Shown here piece after piece: positions 7,804-14,118 of a stretch of 14,784 nucleotides of DNA (position 1 is the stretch's first letter; each line of letters starts with the position of its first letter). A program made the position numbers and the translations under genes. This stretch comes from Dehalococcoidia bacterium (GTDB lineage: Bacteria > Chloroflexota > Dehalococcoidia > SAR202 > UBA11138): the NCBI GenBank assembly GCA_012270625.1, contig JAAXHZ010000064.1:1-14784 (forward strand), read 5' to 3'. The notes under the pieces are model-generated. The model did not search any database and was not told the DNA's origin. It saw only the letters and a program-made list of their open reading frames with translations.

Positions 7804-7831
7804 TTGGTTGGTCTATTATATTTTGTATAAG
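7804..7831 (+). promoter_or_regulatory. Candidate promoter in the gap after the cyclase
   Basis: TTGGTT (7804-7809) and TATAAG (7826-7831, five of six matches) are 16 bases apart in an AT-rich patch. Transcription would start near 7838 and reach the gene at 8148 through a leader of about 310 bases. Confidence 0.35.
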
Positions 7832-7999
7832 ATTTCATAAGATCGGATCGTTCTCCTGAATGACAGCAGTGATGTAATCATCGAAGGACGGACCAATGCT
7901 TGCAGAAGGACTCTACTCACTCACTGGGACTGCCCCTCACCCCATACGTACCAACTCTGTACCGTGTGTCACGCCGTCGCGTCGTAGAAGTCGCGACCT

Positions 8000-8041
8000 G
8001 ACACTTCTAGGCCTGGAAGCGGTGGGCTTCGTAGAGGTGTC
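8000..8041 (+). other. Stem-loop in the leader of the decarboxylase-like gene
   Basis: GACACTTCTA (8000-8009) pairs with TAGAGGTGTC (8032-8041) over ten positions, one of them a U-G wobble. Inside is a second stem, GAAGC (8016-8020) with GCTTC (8026-8030) and a five-base loop. No T-run follows, so it does not look like a terminator. It could be a structured leader element or a chance fold. Confidence 0.35.
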
Positions 8042-8147
8042 GCCTGGCAAACCCTGCAATGTCGATCATGTTCCTCTTGGGGACCAACTGCCGTCGTTGG
8101 CAAACTATAGGGCTTCATAGACGACCTTCAACGACCTGAGGACTAGT

Positions 8148-9074
8148 ATGACCGAACTCGTACTGCACACTGCAATTGGCAACTATGGTCACACTACGCC
8201 GCTGAAAGACGACAGTATCGGCTCTCCTATGTTCGAGATGGAACACATCGAGATCTCTCCCGTGCCGATGATCTTCCGCAGGATGGTGCGCAGCCTTGAG
8301 TTCGACGTTGCCGAGATGGCCCTTGCGACATACCTTTGCTCACGAGCGCACGGTAAGCGCTTCACTGCTCTGCCGATCTTCCTCACACGGGACTTTTATC
8401 ATGGCGGCCTCGTGTACAACGTGCGAAGCGGCATTGAGACACCCAAGGACCTGGAAGGCAAGAGGGTAGGGGTGCGCAGCTACACCTTCACTCCGGGGGT
8501 ATGGACACGCGGGATTCTACAGTCTGAGCACGACGTTGACCTGAGCGCCGTGACCTGGGTTCTCTCCGGCGACGAGCACGTGGCGGAGTACGTGGCGCCG
8601 TCCAACGTGGTCTCTTCTCCTAACGGAGACCTCAGCGAAATGCTCATGTCAGGCGAAATAGATGCCGCGATTGGAGCGCCGATTGACTCTTCGGACATTC
8701 GCCCACTCTTCTCAGATGCCCGGCAGCTCGACGCCGACTGGCATCAGAAGACCGGAATCTATCCCATAAGCCATCTGCTAGTGGTCAAGGACGAACTGCT
8801 GGACTCAATTGGCGAACTCGGCTCCGAGCTGGTCAGCGTGTTCGGCGCCGCCAAGGACGACTACCTGCGGCGTCTCAGGTCCGGGGATACCTCGGCTCCT
8901 GGCACCGAACAGCTTCTGAGGATGACGGAGATAGTGGGAGACAACGCCCTCTCCTACGACTACGAGAGCGCTCGAAACACCCTGGAGACCTTCGTTGGCT
9001 TCAACGTCGAACAGGGAGTCATCCCGGAGGCCGTCGATCCCACCGAGCTGTTCCCATCCGAAACTCTCGGGTAA
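8148..9074 (+). CDS. 4,5-dihydroxyphthalate decarboxylase-like / NMT1-THI5-type substrate-binding fold protein
   Basis: A 308-aa protein resembling the 4,5-dihydroxyphthalate decarboxylase group of the periplasmic-binding-protein type II fold (related to ABC substrate-binding proteins of the nitrate/sulfonate/THI5 kind). Seen in order: GNYGHTTPL near the N-terminus, FRRMVRSLEFDVAEMALATYL (43-63), LPIFLTRDFYHGGLVYN, IETPKDLEGKRVGV (96-109), TPGVWTRGIL (115-124) and MSGEIDAAIGA. This order matches the decarboxylase family. There is no signal peptide or lipobox and no transporter gene beside it, which favours a cytosolic enzyme over a transport protein. GAGG lies six bases before the ATG. It converges on a GMC oxidoreductase 26 bases away. 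The substrate is unknown and phthalate itself is not implied. Confidence 0.75.
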   Translation: MTELVLHTAIGNYGHTTPLKDDSIGSPMFEMEHIEISPVPMIFRRMVRSLEFDVAEMALATYLCSRAHGKRFTALPIFLTRDFYHGGLVYNVRSGIETPKDLEGKRVGVRSYTFTPGVWTRGILQSEHDVDLSAVTWVLSGDEHVAEYVAPSNVVSSPNGDLSEMLMSGEIDAAIGAPIDSSDIRPLFSDARQLDADWHQKTGIYPISHLLVVKDELLDSIGELGSELVSVFGAAKDDYLRRLRSGDTSAPGTEQLLRMTEIVGDNALSYDYESARNTLETFVGFNVEQGVIPEAVDPTELFPSETLG

Positions 9075-9100
9075 CAAGAGGCCGTGGCCGAGACTTCGCC

Positions 9101-10648
9101 CTACTTGCTCTCTTTCATAAAGTCGGCCAGCCTTTCGCCTATCATTATGGTTGTGGCGTTGGTGTTCGCGCGAATGCAGTCGGGCATGACCGAAGCGTCC
9201 GCGACGCGCAGGCCCTCGACGCCTCTCACGTTCAGGTACTGGTCCACCACGGCCATTGGATCGGAGTCCGGCCCCATCTTGCATGTGCCGGAGATGTGGT
9301 GAGACGTGCCCGAGTTGTGTCGCAGCCAGTCGTCAAGCGCTTCGTCGCTGGCCAACTCCTCGTCAGTGGGCATAACCCTTTCGATGAGGATGTCTCTGAA
9401 GGCGGAATGGTCCCCTATGCGTACTCCGAGCCGGATGGCCTCGCGCATCCGGCGCAGGTCCTCCTCTTCCTGATAGTAGTTGTAATTGAGGAATGGCTGC
9501 TGGTGAGGATCCGTGGACTGGAGCGTCAGCTCTCCCTGCCCTAGGGCGAGTTGGAGACTCGCGCCCATGCCGATGTAGTTCATGTCGTCGTCGATCTGGA
9601 TGTGCGCCGGTCGGTGCTCGCTGGTCATAAGCATCGCGCTGAGCTGCATGTCGTTTCGCAGCGGCGACCCCTCTACTGTGTACCTTAGCCCCACCTGTAT
9701 CACCGGCGCCTGCAAGTCCGGCCTTTCGCCAGCAGCTCGATAGATGACTGCGGCAGACGGGTGGTCGCGAAGGTTCTTGCCCACACCTGGAGAGTCGTGC
9801 ACCACAGGGATGCCAAAGCTCCGCAGATGCTCGGAGGGGCCGATGCCGGACAGCATCAGCAGCTGTGGTGACGCGATCGCGCCGCTGCTGACCACGATCT
9901 GCTCGCCTTCGACGGTGAACACTTCTCCGCCGCTCTCGGCCTCGATGCCGACGGCGCGCCTGCCGTCGAACACGACGTGTCTGGCTGTGACATTAGCCCG
10001 GACAGTCAGGTTCAGACGATGTCGCGCCAGGTCCAGGTAGTTGAGCGCCATGCTCATGCGAACACCGTTGATGGTGTTGCGAGCGCGTGGAGAGACGCCT
10101 GTGGACTCTGGATGGTTCTGGTCCTCGCTGATGGGGTATCCCTCGGCAACACACGCCTGCTCAAATGCCAGCGCGTACGGCAGCCATTCACTCCGTGGGT
10201 ATCGGCGCACCGGCACTGGTCCATCTGAGCCGTGGAAGTCGTCGCCTCCGAAGTCGAGGTCCGTCTCCAGCTTGTTAAAGTACGGGAGGCACTGGACGAA
10301 GCTCCACTCGTCGTTGCCCCACTCGGCCCAGCGATCGTAGTCCTCCGGGATGCCTCGGAAGAGCACCTGTCCGTTGACCGCGCTGGAGCCGCCCGTGGCC
10401 CTTCCACGCGGGATTTGCAGCTCGGTCTGCTGCAGCGTTATCTGCCCAGTGTAGCCCCAGTTGTGAGGGCCGTAGGCCGACAGCCACACGTTATTGCCCA
10501 GCTTGAGATCGTCCGGAAGCGTATCGAAGTCTGGGTAGTCTGGTCCCGCTTCCAGCAGCAGAACTGACCGCTCCGGGTCCTCCGACAGCCGCGTAGCTAT
10601 CGCGCATCCGGCCGAGCCTGCTCCCACTACAATCACGTCGTATTTCAT
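9101..10648 (-). CDS. GMC-family FAD-dependent oxidoreductase (choline/alcohol dehydrogenase-like)
   Basis: Flavoprotein that oxidises an alcohol, in the glucose-methanol-choline family; cytosolic, with no signal peptide. At 515 aa it has the usual length. It starts with the dinucleotide-binding motif VVGAGSAGC (7-15) and LLLEAG (30-35). GMC signature 1 is [18 protein letters not shown] (82-99) and signature 2 is [16 protein letters not shown] (256-271). The catalytic pair should be His451 ([11 protein letters not shown]) and Asn497 ([16 protein letters not shown]). The proline usual in the latter motif is a threonine here. The ATG at 10648 has an AGGTGG-type ribosome-binding site. The best-known relatives are choline and long-chain alcohol dehydrogenases, but nothing in the context fixes the substrate; no betaine-aldehyde dehydrogenase or choline transporter is nearby. 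Confidence 0.93.
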   Translation of the reverse strand: MKYDVIVVGAGSAGCAIATRLSEDPERSVLLLEAGPDYPDFDTLPDDLKLGNNVWLSAYGPHNWGYTGQITLQQTELQIPRGRATGGSSAVNGQVLFRGIPEDYDRWAEWGNDEWSFVQCLPYFNKLETDLDFGGDDFHGSDGPVPVRRYPRSEWLPYALAFEQACVAEGYPISEDQNHPESTGVSPRARNTINGVRMSMALNYLDLARHRLNLTVRANVTARHVVFDGRRAVGIEAESGGEVFTVEGEQIVVSSGAIASPQLLMLSGIGPSEHLRSFGIPVVHDSPGVGKNLRDHPSAAVIYRAAGERPDLQAPVIQVGLRYTVEGSPLRNDMQLSAMLMTSEHRPAHIQIDDDMNYIGMGASLQLALGQGELTLQSTDPHQQPFLNYNYYQEEEDLRRMREAIRLGVRIGDHSAFRDILIERVMPTDEELASDEALDDWLRHNSGTSHHISGTCKMGPDSDPMAVVDQYLNVRGVEGLRVADASVMPDCIRANTNATTIMIGERLADFMKESK

Positions 10649-10890
10649 CGACCCACCTCACAGTCTGTGTGCAATTCAAACGGCAACAGCCACCTTCGGG
10701 AGATGATACTGGATTGAAAGAGTACGTGCACCGCTCCTTTCCGTCAGAGAAGATTGCATAAGTGCGATTTTCTTTCCGTCGCTTGCATGAAAGCTCGGGA
10801 CAGTCCCAAATTGGCAGGCCGGGATGTCTCTCTCAGGGTGAGTGAGAAGCCCAATCGATAGGGGAGGGTATCTCACGAGTTAGTGCGGGT
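10649..10890. other. Intergenic region between GMC gene and tRNA-Gly
   Basis: About 240 bases, presumably holding the leftward GMC promoter. A TATCAT hexamer on the minus strand near 10701-10706 matches five of six -10 positions, but no fitting -35 box is visible. I see no gene or RNA here; the open frame across it has no recognisable features. Confidence 0.25.
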
Positions 10891-10965
10891 TGGAGCGGGT
10901 GATGGGATTCGAACCCACGACATTCTGCTTGGGAAGCAGACACTCTACCCCTGAGTTACACCCGC
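10891..10965 (-). tRNA. tRNA-Gly (anticodon CCC)
   Basis: The minus strand folds as a full cloverleaf. The acceptor GCGGGTG pairs with CACCCGC, and the D arm is ACTC...GAGT. The anticodon stem TCTGC/GCAGA encloses loop TTCCCAA, giving anticodon CCC, which reads GGG. The T arm GTGGG/CCCAT closes on loop TTCGAAT, with one G-U wobble. The discriminator is U and CCA is encoded at 10893-10891. Total length is 75 with CCA. Confidence 0.96.
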
Positions 10966-10993
10966 TCGCCAGGGCAGTGTAGGATTGTAGGGA

Positions 10994-11021
10994 ATTCTAC
11001 CAGAACTGACGATTTCGTCAA
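10994..11021 (-). promoter_or_regulatory. Promoter of tRNA-Gly
   Basis: On the minus strand TTGACG (11021-11016) and TAGAAT (10999-10994) are 16 bases apart, each matching five of six consensus positions. Transcription would start near 10987, about 22 bases before the tRNA. The inverted repeat TGACGA-TT-TCGTCA (11007-11020) overlaps the -35 box. Confidence 0.55.
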
Positions 11022-11042
11022 ACGTCTAAAGGAGACGCCGGA

Positions 11043-11387
11043 ATGGCCCTGACACCCGCGATACTCGAAATTGGGACTGGAATAGACCTTCACGGACAGG
11101 ACTACACTCGCGCGGCCCGCAGGGCGGTGTGGGACGCAGTCCACCACAGCAGCCTCATGTTCCTGGGCCTGCTCGGACCGGACACGTCGAAGAACATGAT
11201 CGTCGACGTCACTGTCGCTATCCCCAATCCTGACGCTGTCGACGCCGAGGAGGTTCTGGCTGTGCTGCCTCACGGCAAGGGCCAGCTTACGACAGTCCAG
11301 GGCGGTATGGAGATCGAGCCCAGAGAAGGCTCCGGCGACAAGACCGTAGTGGCAACAGCCGCCGTAGTAGTCCGAGTGGACGTCTAA
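11043..11387 (+). CDS. Lin0512 family protein, function unknown
   Basis: A 114-aa protein matching the Lin0512 conserved hypothetical family by its motifs: EIGTGIDLHGQDYTRAARRAV (9-29), a run near SSLMFLGLLGP and VDVTVAIPNPDAVD. LPHGKGQLTTVQGGMEI follows, with a valine-rich final strand. No signal peptide or membrane segment is present, so it is cytosolic. The family is widespread but has no known reaction. The conserved His and Asp residues (LHGQD) hint at a catalytic or metal site; that is inference. AGGAG eight bases before the ATG supports the start. It is a single-gene unit, divergent from tRNA-Gly and convergent with the thioesterase 19 bases away. Confidence 0.85.
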   Translation: MALTPAILEIGTGIDLHGQDYTRAARRAVWDAVHHSSLMFLGLLGPDTSKNMIVDVTVAIPNPDAVDAEEVLAVLPHGKGQLTTVQGGMEIEPREGSGDKTVVATAAVVVRVDV

Positions 11388-11406
11388 GCCGGGCGAGGGA
11401 TGGGTC

Positions 11407-11919
11407 TCACTCCTCTACCAGCAGGGTAGGTCCATCCGGCGGCGATCGCACCCCCTTCAGCCCCGGCAGCTCATCCAGCGGGATTACGATCCCGGTGGAC
11501 TCATACGTCTCGATCAGCCGCCGCATGTCGGACGGCACTGGACGCGACTTCCCGGTGTCGCTGTCGAAGTCAACATGGATGACCTCTGCCTTCAGAATCA
11601 GCGTGCCAGATATGGAATCGCGGACCTCGGTCCGCGTGGTGATGCTGGAGTTGCCTATGCGCTCGACCCGCCAGTACACGTCGATGATGTCGTCAGCGCG
11701 TGCCGGGGCGATGTACTCCAGCGTCGCCTTGACTGTTGCCGTATCGAAGTGCCGCCGACCCTCCGGGTCGTACAGCGCTATGCCCAGGTTGCGAAAGTAA
11801 GCAGCCAACGCGATCTCGAGGTACGTGAAGTACGCACCGTTGAACACAATGCCCTGAGCGTCGCACTCAGCCCACCGGACCCGAATCCGACACCGAAACC
11901 TGAAGTCCTCTCTAGTCAT
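11407..11919 (-). CDS. Acyl-CoA thioesterase, YbgC/FadM-type hotdog fold
   Basis: Single-domain hotdog thioesterase, 170 aa from the ATG at 11919, predicted to hydrolyse acyl-CoA or aromatic acyl-CoA thioesters in the cytosol. The key segment is VRWAECDAQGIVFNGAYFTYLEIA. It holds the Asp of the D-x-x-G-x-V-x-N motif that serves as the catalytic residue in 4-hydroxybenzoyl-CoA thioesterase/YbgC relatives. YIAPARADDIIDVYWRVERIGNSSI matches the next two strands of the fold. The C-terminal 30 residues (from about IETYES) extend past the usual domain. The frame is open to a TTG at 11934, but the ATG five codons later is more likely; neither has a good ribosome-binding site, so the message may be leaderless. 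The substrate is unknown. Confidence 0.86.
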   Translation of the reverse strand: MTREDFRFRCRIRVRWAECDAQGIVFNGAYFTYLEIALAAYFRNLGIALYDPEGRRHFDTATVKATLEYIAPARADDIIDVYWRVERIGNSSITTRTEVRDSISGTLILKAEVIHVDFDSDTGKSRPVPSDMRRLIETYESTGIVIPLDELPGLKGVRSPPDGPTLLVEE

Positions 11920-12011
11920 GGACACTGTGCGCAATCGAGAAATCTAGCGTTTCCACCTAAATTCTGCCCTTCATGAGAGTCTTGGTAATCGCAGTTCAGA
12001 CAAGTCATTTC

Positions 12012-12041
12012 TTGACACGCCTTTCAGCCCAAAGATATACT
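12012..12041 (+). promoter_or_regulatory. Near-consensus sigma70-type promoter upstream of tRNA-Ile
   Basis: Perfect TTGACA (12012-12017), an 18-base spacer and TATACT (12036-12041, five of six). This is the strongest promoter-like sequence in the window. Transcription would begin near 12048, about 127 bases before the tRNA. The stretch 12048-12174 contains no gene I recognise; a 5-bp hairpin (TGCCG/CGGCA, 12143-12157) lies just before the tRNA. Confidence 0.6.
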
Positions 12042-12174
12042 CCGATTCGCGGACTCGCAACTGACAGCATATCCAAACTGATGGAACTGATCGTAGCGAG
12101 GAACACGCAGGTCGAGATCGTCGTTAAGTATGATCTCCAGTCTGCCGAACTCCGGCAAACTAGCTGCACCCCCG

Positions 12175-12251
12175 GGGCCATTAGCTCAGACGGTTAGAGC
12201 GCAGTCCTGATAAGACTGAGGTCCGTGGTTCGAGTCCACGATGGCCCACCA
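12175..12251 (+). tRNA. tRNA-Ile (anticodon GAT)
   Basis: The acceptor GGGCCAT pairs fully with ATGGCCC. The D arm is GCTC...GAGC, and the anticodon stem CAGTC/GACTG encloses CTGATAA, giving anticodon GAU for isoleucine. The T arm CGTGG/CCACG closes on loop TTCGAGT. The discriminator is A at 12248 and CCA is encoded at 12249-12251. Length is 77. The gene stands alone, not inside an rRNA operon spacer within this window. Confidence 0.97.
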
Positions 12252-12323
12252 CCGTGTCCAATACTGCGAACACCCCCGTTCAGGGCGACTTCTGCGGCGT
12301 CCGCTCCCCTTATGGGACTATCC

Positions 12324-12464
12324 TCTGGCGTGGGGATGAAGTCGGCGCTGGGGCGCAAGAAACAGTTGCGTCGCCGTCAGAAGATGCTGGACGGTGCGAG
12401 TGAAGCACACCTGATAGCTATAGCCTGCGGGGAACCGCCTGACGGTCGTGCCAGATGGACATAG
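12324..12464 (+). pseudogene. IS630-family transposase remnant
   Basis: The frame reading GVGMKSALGRKKQLRR, then RQKMLDGASEAHLIAIACGE, then PPDGRARWT matches the linker/helix-turn-helix part of IS630-type transposases. In that family the pattern is roughly EEGLxxALxRKKQ..LDGExEAHLIALACxxPPEGRxRWTLRLLAD. It stops at a TAG exactly where the family's Leu after RWT is expected. The next codons read Arg-Gln-Leu, still resembling Arg-Leu-Leu, so the stop looks like a point mutation in a decaying copy. The N-terminal part and the whole DDE catalytic domain are absent. It lies about 70 bases after tRNA-Ile. The family match is from memory of the motif, not a search. Confidence 0.6.
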
Positions 12465-12485
12465 AGACAGCTGTATTGGCTAGAC

Positions 12486-12505
12486 AGTGTCTGGATAGTG
12501 TCTGG
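12486..12505. repeat. Two direct copies of AGTGTCTGG, 11 bp apart
   Basis: AGTGTCTGG occurs at 12486-12494 and again at 12497-12505, so the repeat period is 11 bases, about one helical turn. The first copy is part of a GACA-G-TGTC palindrome (12483-12491). This could be a protein site or a trace of duplication beside the transposase remnant. Confidence 0.4.
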
Positions 12506-12537
12506 CCTCTGGGCTACTCAGGCTGGCCAGAGGCTAG
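12502..12537. terminator. 11-bp hairpin at the end of the cobalamin operon
   Basis: CTGGCCTCTGG (12502-12512) pairs with CCAGAGGCTAG (12527-12537) over 11 positions with one G-U wobble and a 14-base loop. It sits 25 bases beyond the stop of the leftward ABC ATPase gene, so it may end that transcript. No T-run follows on either strand, which lowers confidence. Confidence 0.35.
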
Positions 12538-12561
12538 CTGAGAGCCATCTGTCTCGCTTCC

Positions 12562-13416
12562 TCACGCGGGTCCGATCAACCACACCTGTGGGCGACCACT
12601 CTCAGGGTCTGTCCGCACCTCAGTCTCCACTCCGAACACGCGCCTGAGGTTGTCAGATGTCAGCACTGTGGCCGGCGCTCCCTCTGCTGCTATGGCCCCG
12701 TCGGACAACAGTATCAGGCGGTCGCAGTACCTGCCCGCAAGTGAAACATCGTGAAGGGCGGCAGCGACCGCAACGTTGCGCTCGACGACCTCGGACCGAA
12801 GTGTCTCCATCATCGACAGGCGATGCTTCAGATCGAGGCTCGCTGATGGCTCGTCCAGCAGGATGATGCGTGCCTGTTGTGCCAGCGCACGCGCGAGAAT
12901 CACCCGCTGTCTCTCGCCACCTGAGATCCGGTCGAGCTGGCGATTTTCGAACTGACCGGTCTCGGTTCGCGCCATGGCCTCCCTGGCGATCTGAACGTCC
13001 TTGCGCCCTTCCAGCTCGAAGCGGCCAAGATGTGTGTACCGTCCCATGAGCACGGTCTGCAGGGCGGTAAATGGATGGGCAGCGTCATGCTGAGGCATGT
13101 ATGCGATCTGACGGGCACGCTCCCGAGGCTTGATACGCCCAATAGGCGTATCGTCTAGTGTGACCGACCCGGCGTAGGGTTGAATGAGACCTGCCAGCAC
13201 GCGCAGCAGAGTGCTCTTTCCGGCGCCGTTTGGACCAATAAGGCCGGAGACTTCCCCTGGCCTGGCCTCGAACGAGACCGAGGACAGTACTGGCGCGCCT
13301 CCGAGTTTCACGGATACATCCGAGGCGACGAGCGAGGAGGGCCCGGCGCTTGCGGACAGTGGCGAGAAGCCGCAGGCGCGACTGCTGCTGTTGGCTGACT
13401 GTAGCATCGAGGGCAT
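12562..13416 (-). CDS. ABC transporter ATP-binding protein, BtuD/FecE type
   Basis: Cytosolic ATPase subunit of a type II importer for corrinoid, haem or ferric siderophore. Motifs: Walker A GPNGAGKST (61-69), Q-loop YMPQHD, signature ISGGERQR, Walker B IILLDEPSASLD, and switch His in AALHD. The sequence between Walker A and the signature (LAGLIQPYAGSVTLDD, VLMGRYTHLG) is typical of BtuD/FecE/HmuV proteins. The start is uncertain: GTG 13422, ATG 13416 or ATG 13407. I use 13416, giving 284 aa; an N-terminal stretch of about 27 serine-rich residues precedes the domain. It follows cbiE by about 40 bases in an operon read leftwards, so vitamin B12 or cobalt-corrinoid uptake is the likeliest role. 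The permease and binding protein are not in the window. Confidence 0.88.
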   Translation of the reverse strand: MPSMLQSANSSSRACGFSPLSASAGPSSLVASDVSVKLGGAPVLSSVSFEARPGEVSGLIGPNGAGKSTLLRVLAGLIQPYAGSVTLDDTPIGRIKPRERARQIAYMPQHDAAHPFTALQTVLMGRYTHLGRFELEGRKDVQIAREAMARTETGQFENRQLDRISGGERQRVILARALAQQARIILLDEPSASLDLKHRLSMMETLRSEVVERNVAVAAALHDVSLAGRYCDRLILLSDGAIAAEGAPATVLTSDNLRRVFGVETEVRTDPESGRPQVWLIGPA

Positions 13417-13455
13417 TCTCACTATATCGAGGTCGGTATGGCGCAGGCTACCAAA

Positions 13456-14118
13456 TCAATAGTCAACCGGGAATGCCAAGATAGTGAGGTCGCTGAACTC
13501 AGCGGCCTCTGACGCCAATGAAGAGAGCGTGTACGCTTCGATCCTTTCTTGGGGTAGAGACAGTTGCTGCATGGCATACAAGGGTGTATCGGGCGCGATG
13601 TCCTCTTCAATCAACAGAGAGGCGATCGCCGCGGGCATGAGGTCGAATGGACGGGGCAAGACTATAACGTTACGACGCCGGTCCTTCAGCATCAGGACGA
13701 GTTCGCGCAGCCCCTCTTCGTGACCGTCGCGGGCATGAAGGGTGACGAACACTGAGGTCTCCATGGTCAGTCCGAGCCGAGCGCACGCCACCTGCACCGA
13801 GCTTATGCCGGGAATGAGGACCACGTCGGCGCGCCGACGCACGCGGTCCAACAACTCCTTGGCAGAGAAGTTCAGGTCGCCCCAAGCGCACACGACGCAA
13901 AGTTTGCCTGCCTCGGCATGGGCCGCCAACCGCGCAAGCACGTCCTCCTGGTCACGGTAGCGCATCGGCAATGGTTCGCCTTGAATCCATTGGCGGACGG
14001 GACCGAGCACGGTCTCGAATCCGGCTACGTAGTCGGCATCTCGCAACGCGCTCTGTGCCTTGAGTGTCAGCAGGTCTGGGTCCCCTGGTCCGACGCCCAC
14101 GATCGTTATTGTTGCCAC
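13456..14118 (-). CDS. cbiE: Cobalt-precorrin-7 (C5)-methyltransferase
   Basis: SAM-dependent tetrapyrrole methylase of corrin-ring synthesis, methylating C5 (CbiE; equivalent to the N-terminal half of CobL). At 220 aa it matches stand-alone CbiE, with no fused CbiT decarboxylase domain. Marks: ITIVGVGPGDPDLLTLKA (4-21, glycine-rich SAM-binding loop), ALRDADYVAGF, VVCAWGDLNF (75-84) and LIPGISSVQVACARLGL (101-117). The usual GDP of the third motif reads GDL here, a modest deviation. The start ATG at 14118 overlaps the end of the upstream kinase gene by 13 bases, showing translational coupling. Other tetrapyrrole methylases are possible, but ISSVQxAxARLGL and the neighbours favour CbiE. Confidence 0.88.
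   Translation of the reverse strand: MATITIVGVGPGDPDLLTLKAQSALRDADYVAGFETVLGPVRQWIQGEPLPMRYRDQEDVLARLAAHAEAGKLCVVCAWGDLNFSAKELLDRVRRRADVVLIPGISSVQVACARLGLTMETSVFVTLHARDGHEEGLRELVLMLKDRRRNVIVLPRPFDLMPAAIASLLIEEDIAPDTPLYAMQQLSLPQERIEAYTLSSLASEAAEFSDLTILAFPVDY

Larger units (their letters stand above)
7743..8147. other. 405-bp intergenic region after the cyclase
   Basis: This stretch is more AT-rich at 7790-7860 than its surroundings. It contains a candidate promoter (7804-7831) and a hairpin (8000-8041). It also holds an open frame of 74 codons (7896-8120) with a reasonable ribosome-binding site (AAGGA, about eight bases before its ATG) but no recognisable family and a composition unlike the neighbouring genes. 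I see no intrinsic terminator with a T-run after the cyclase and no riboswitch class I can name. It may be the 5' leader of the downstream gene. Confidence 0.4.

Noticed and set aside
9059..9098. Imperfect stem spanning the convergent stops of the decarboxylase-like and GMC genes
   Set aside because: TCTCGG/CCGAGA plus CGAA/TTCG with a mismatch in between and a 17-base loop holding a stop codon; no T-run, so too weak to call a terminator.
11973..12197. Open frame of 74 codons ahead of and into tRNA-Ile
   Set aside because: It ends inside the tRNA, begins upstream of the strong promoter boxes, and shows no ribosome-binding site or family match.
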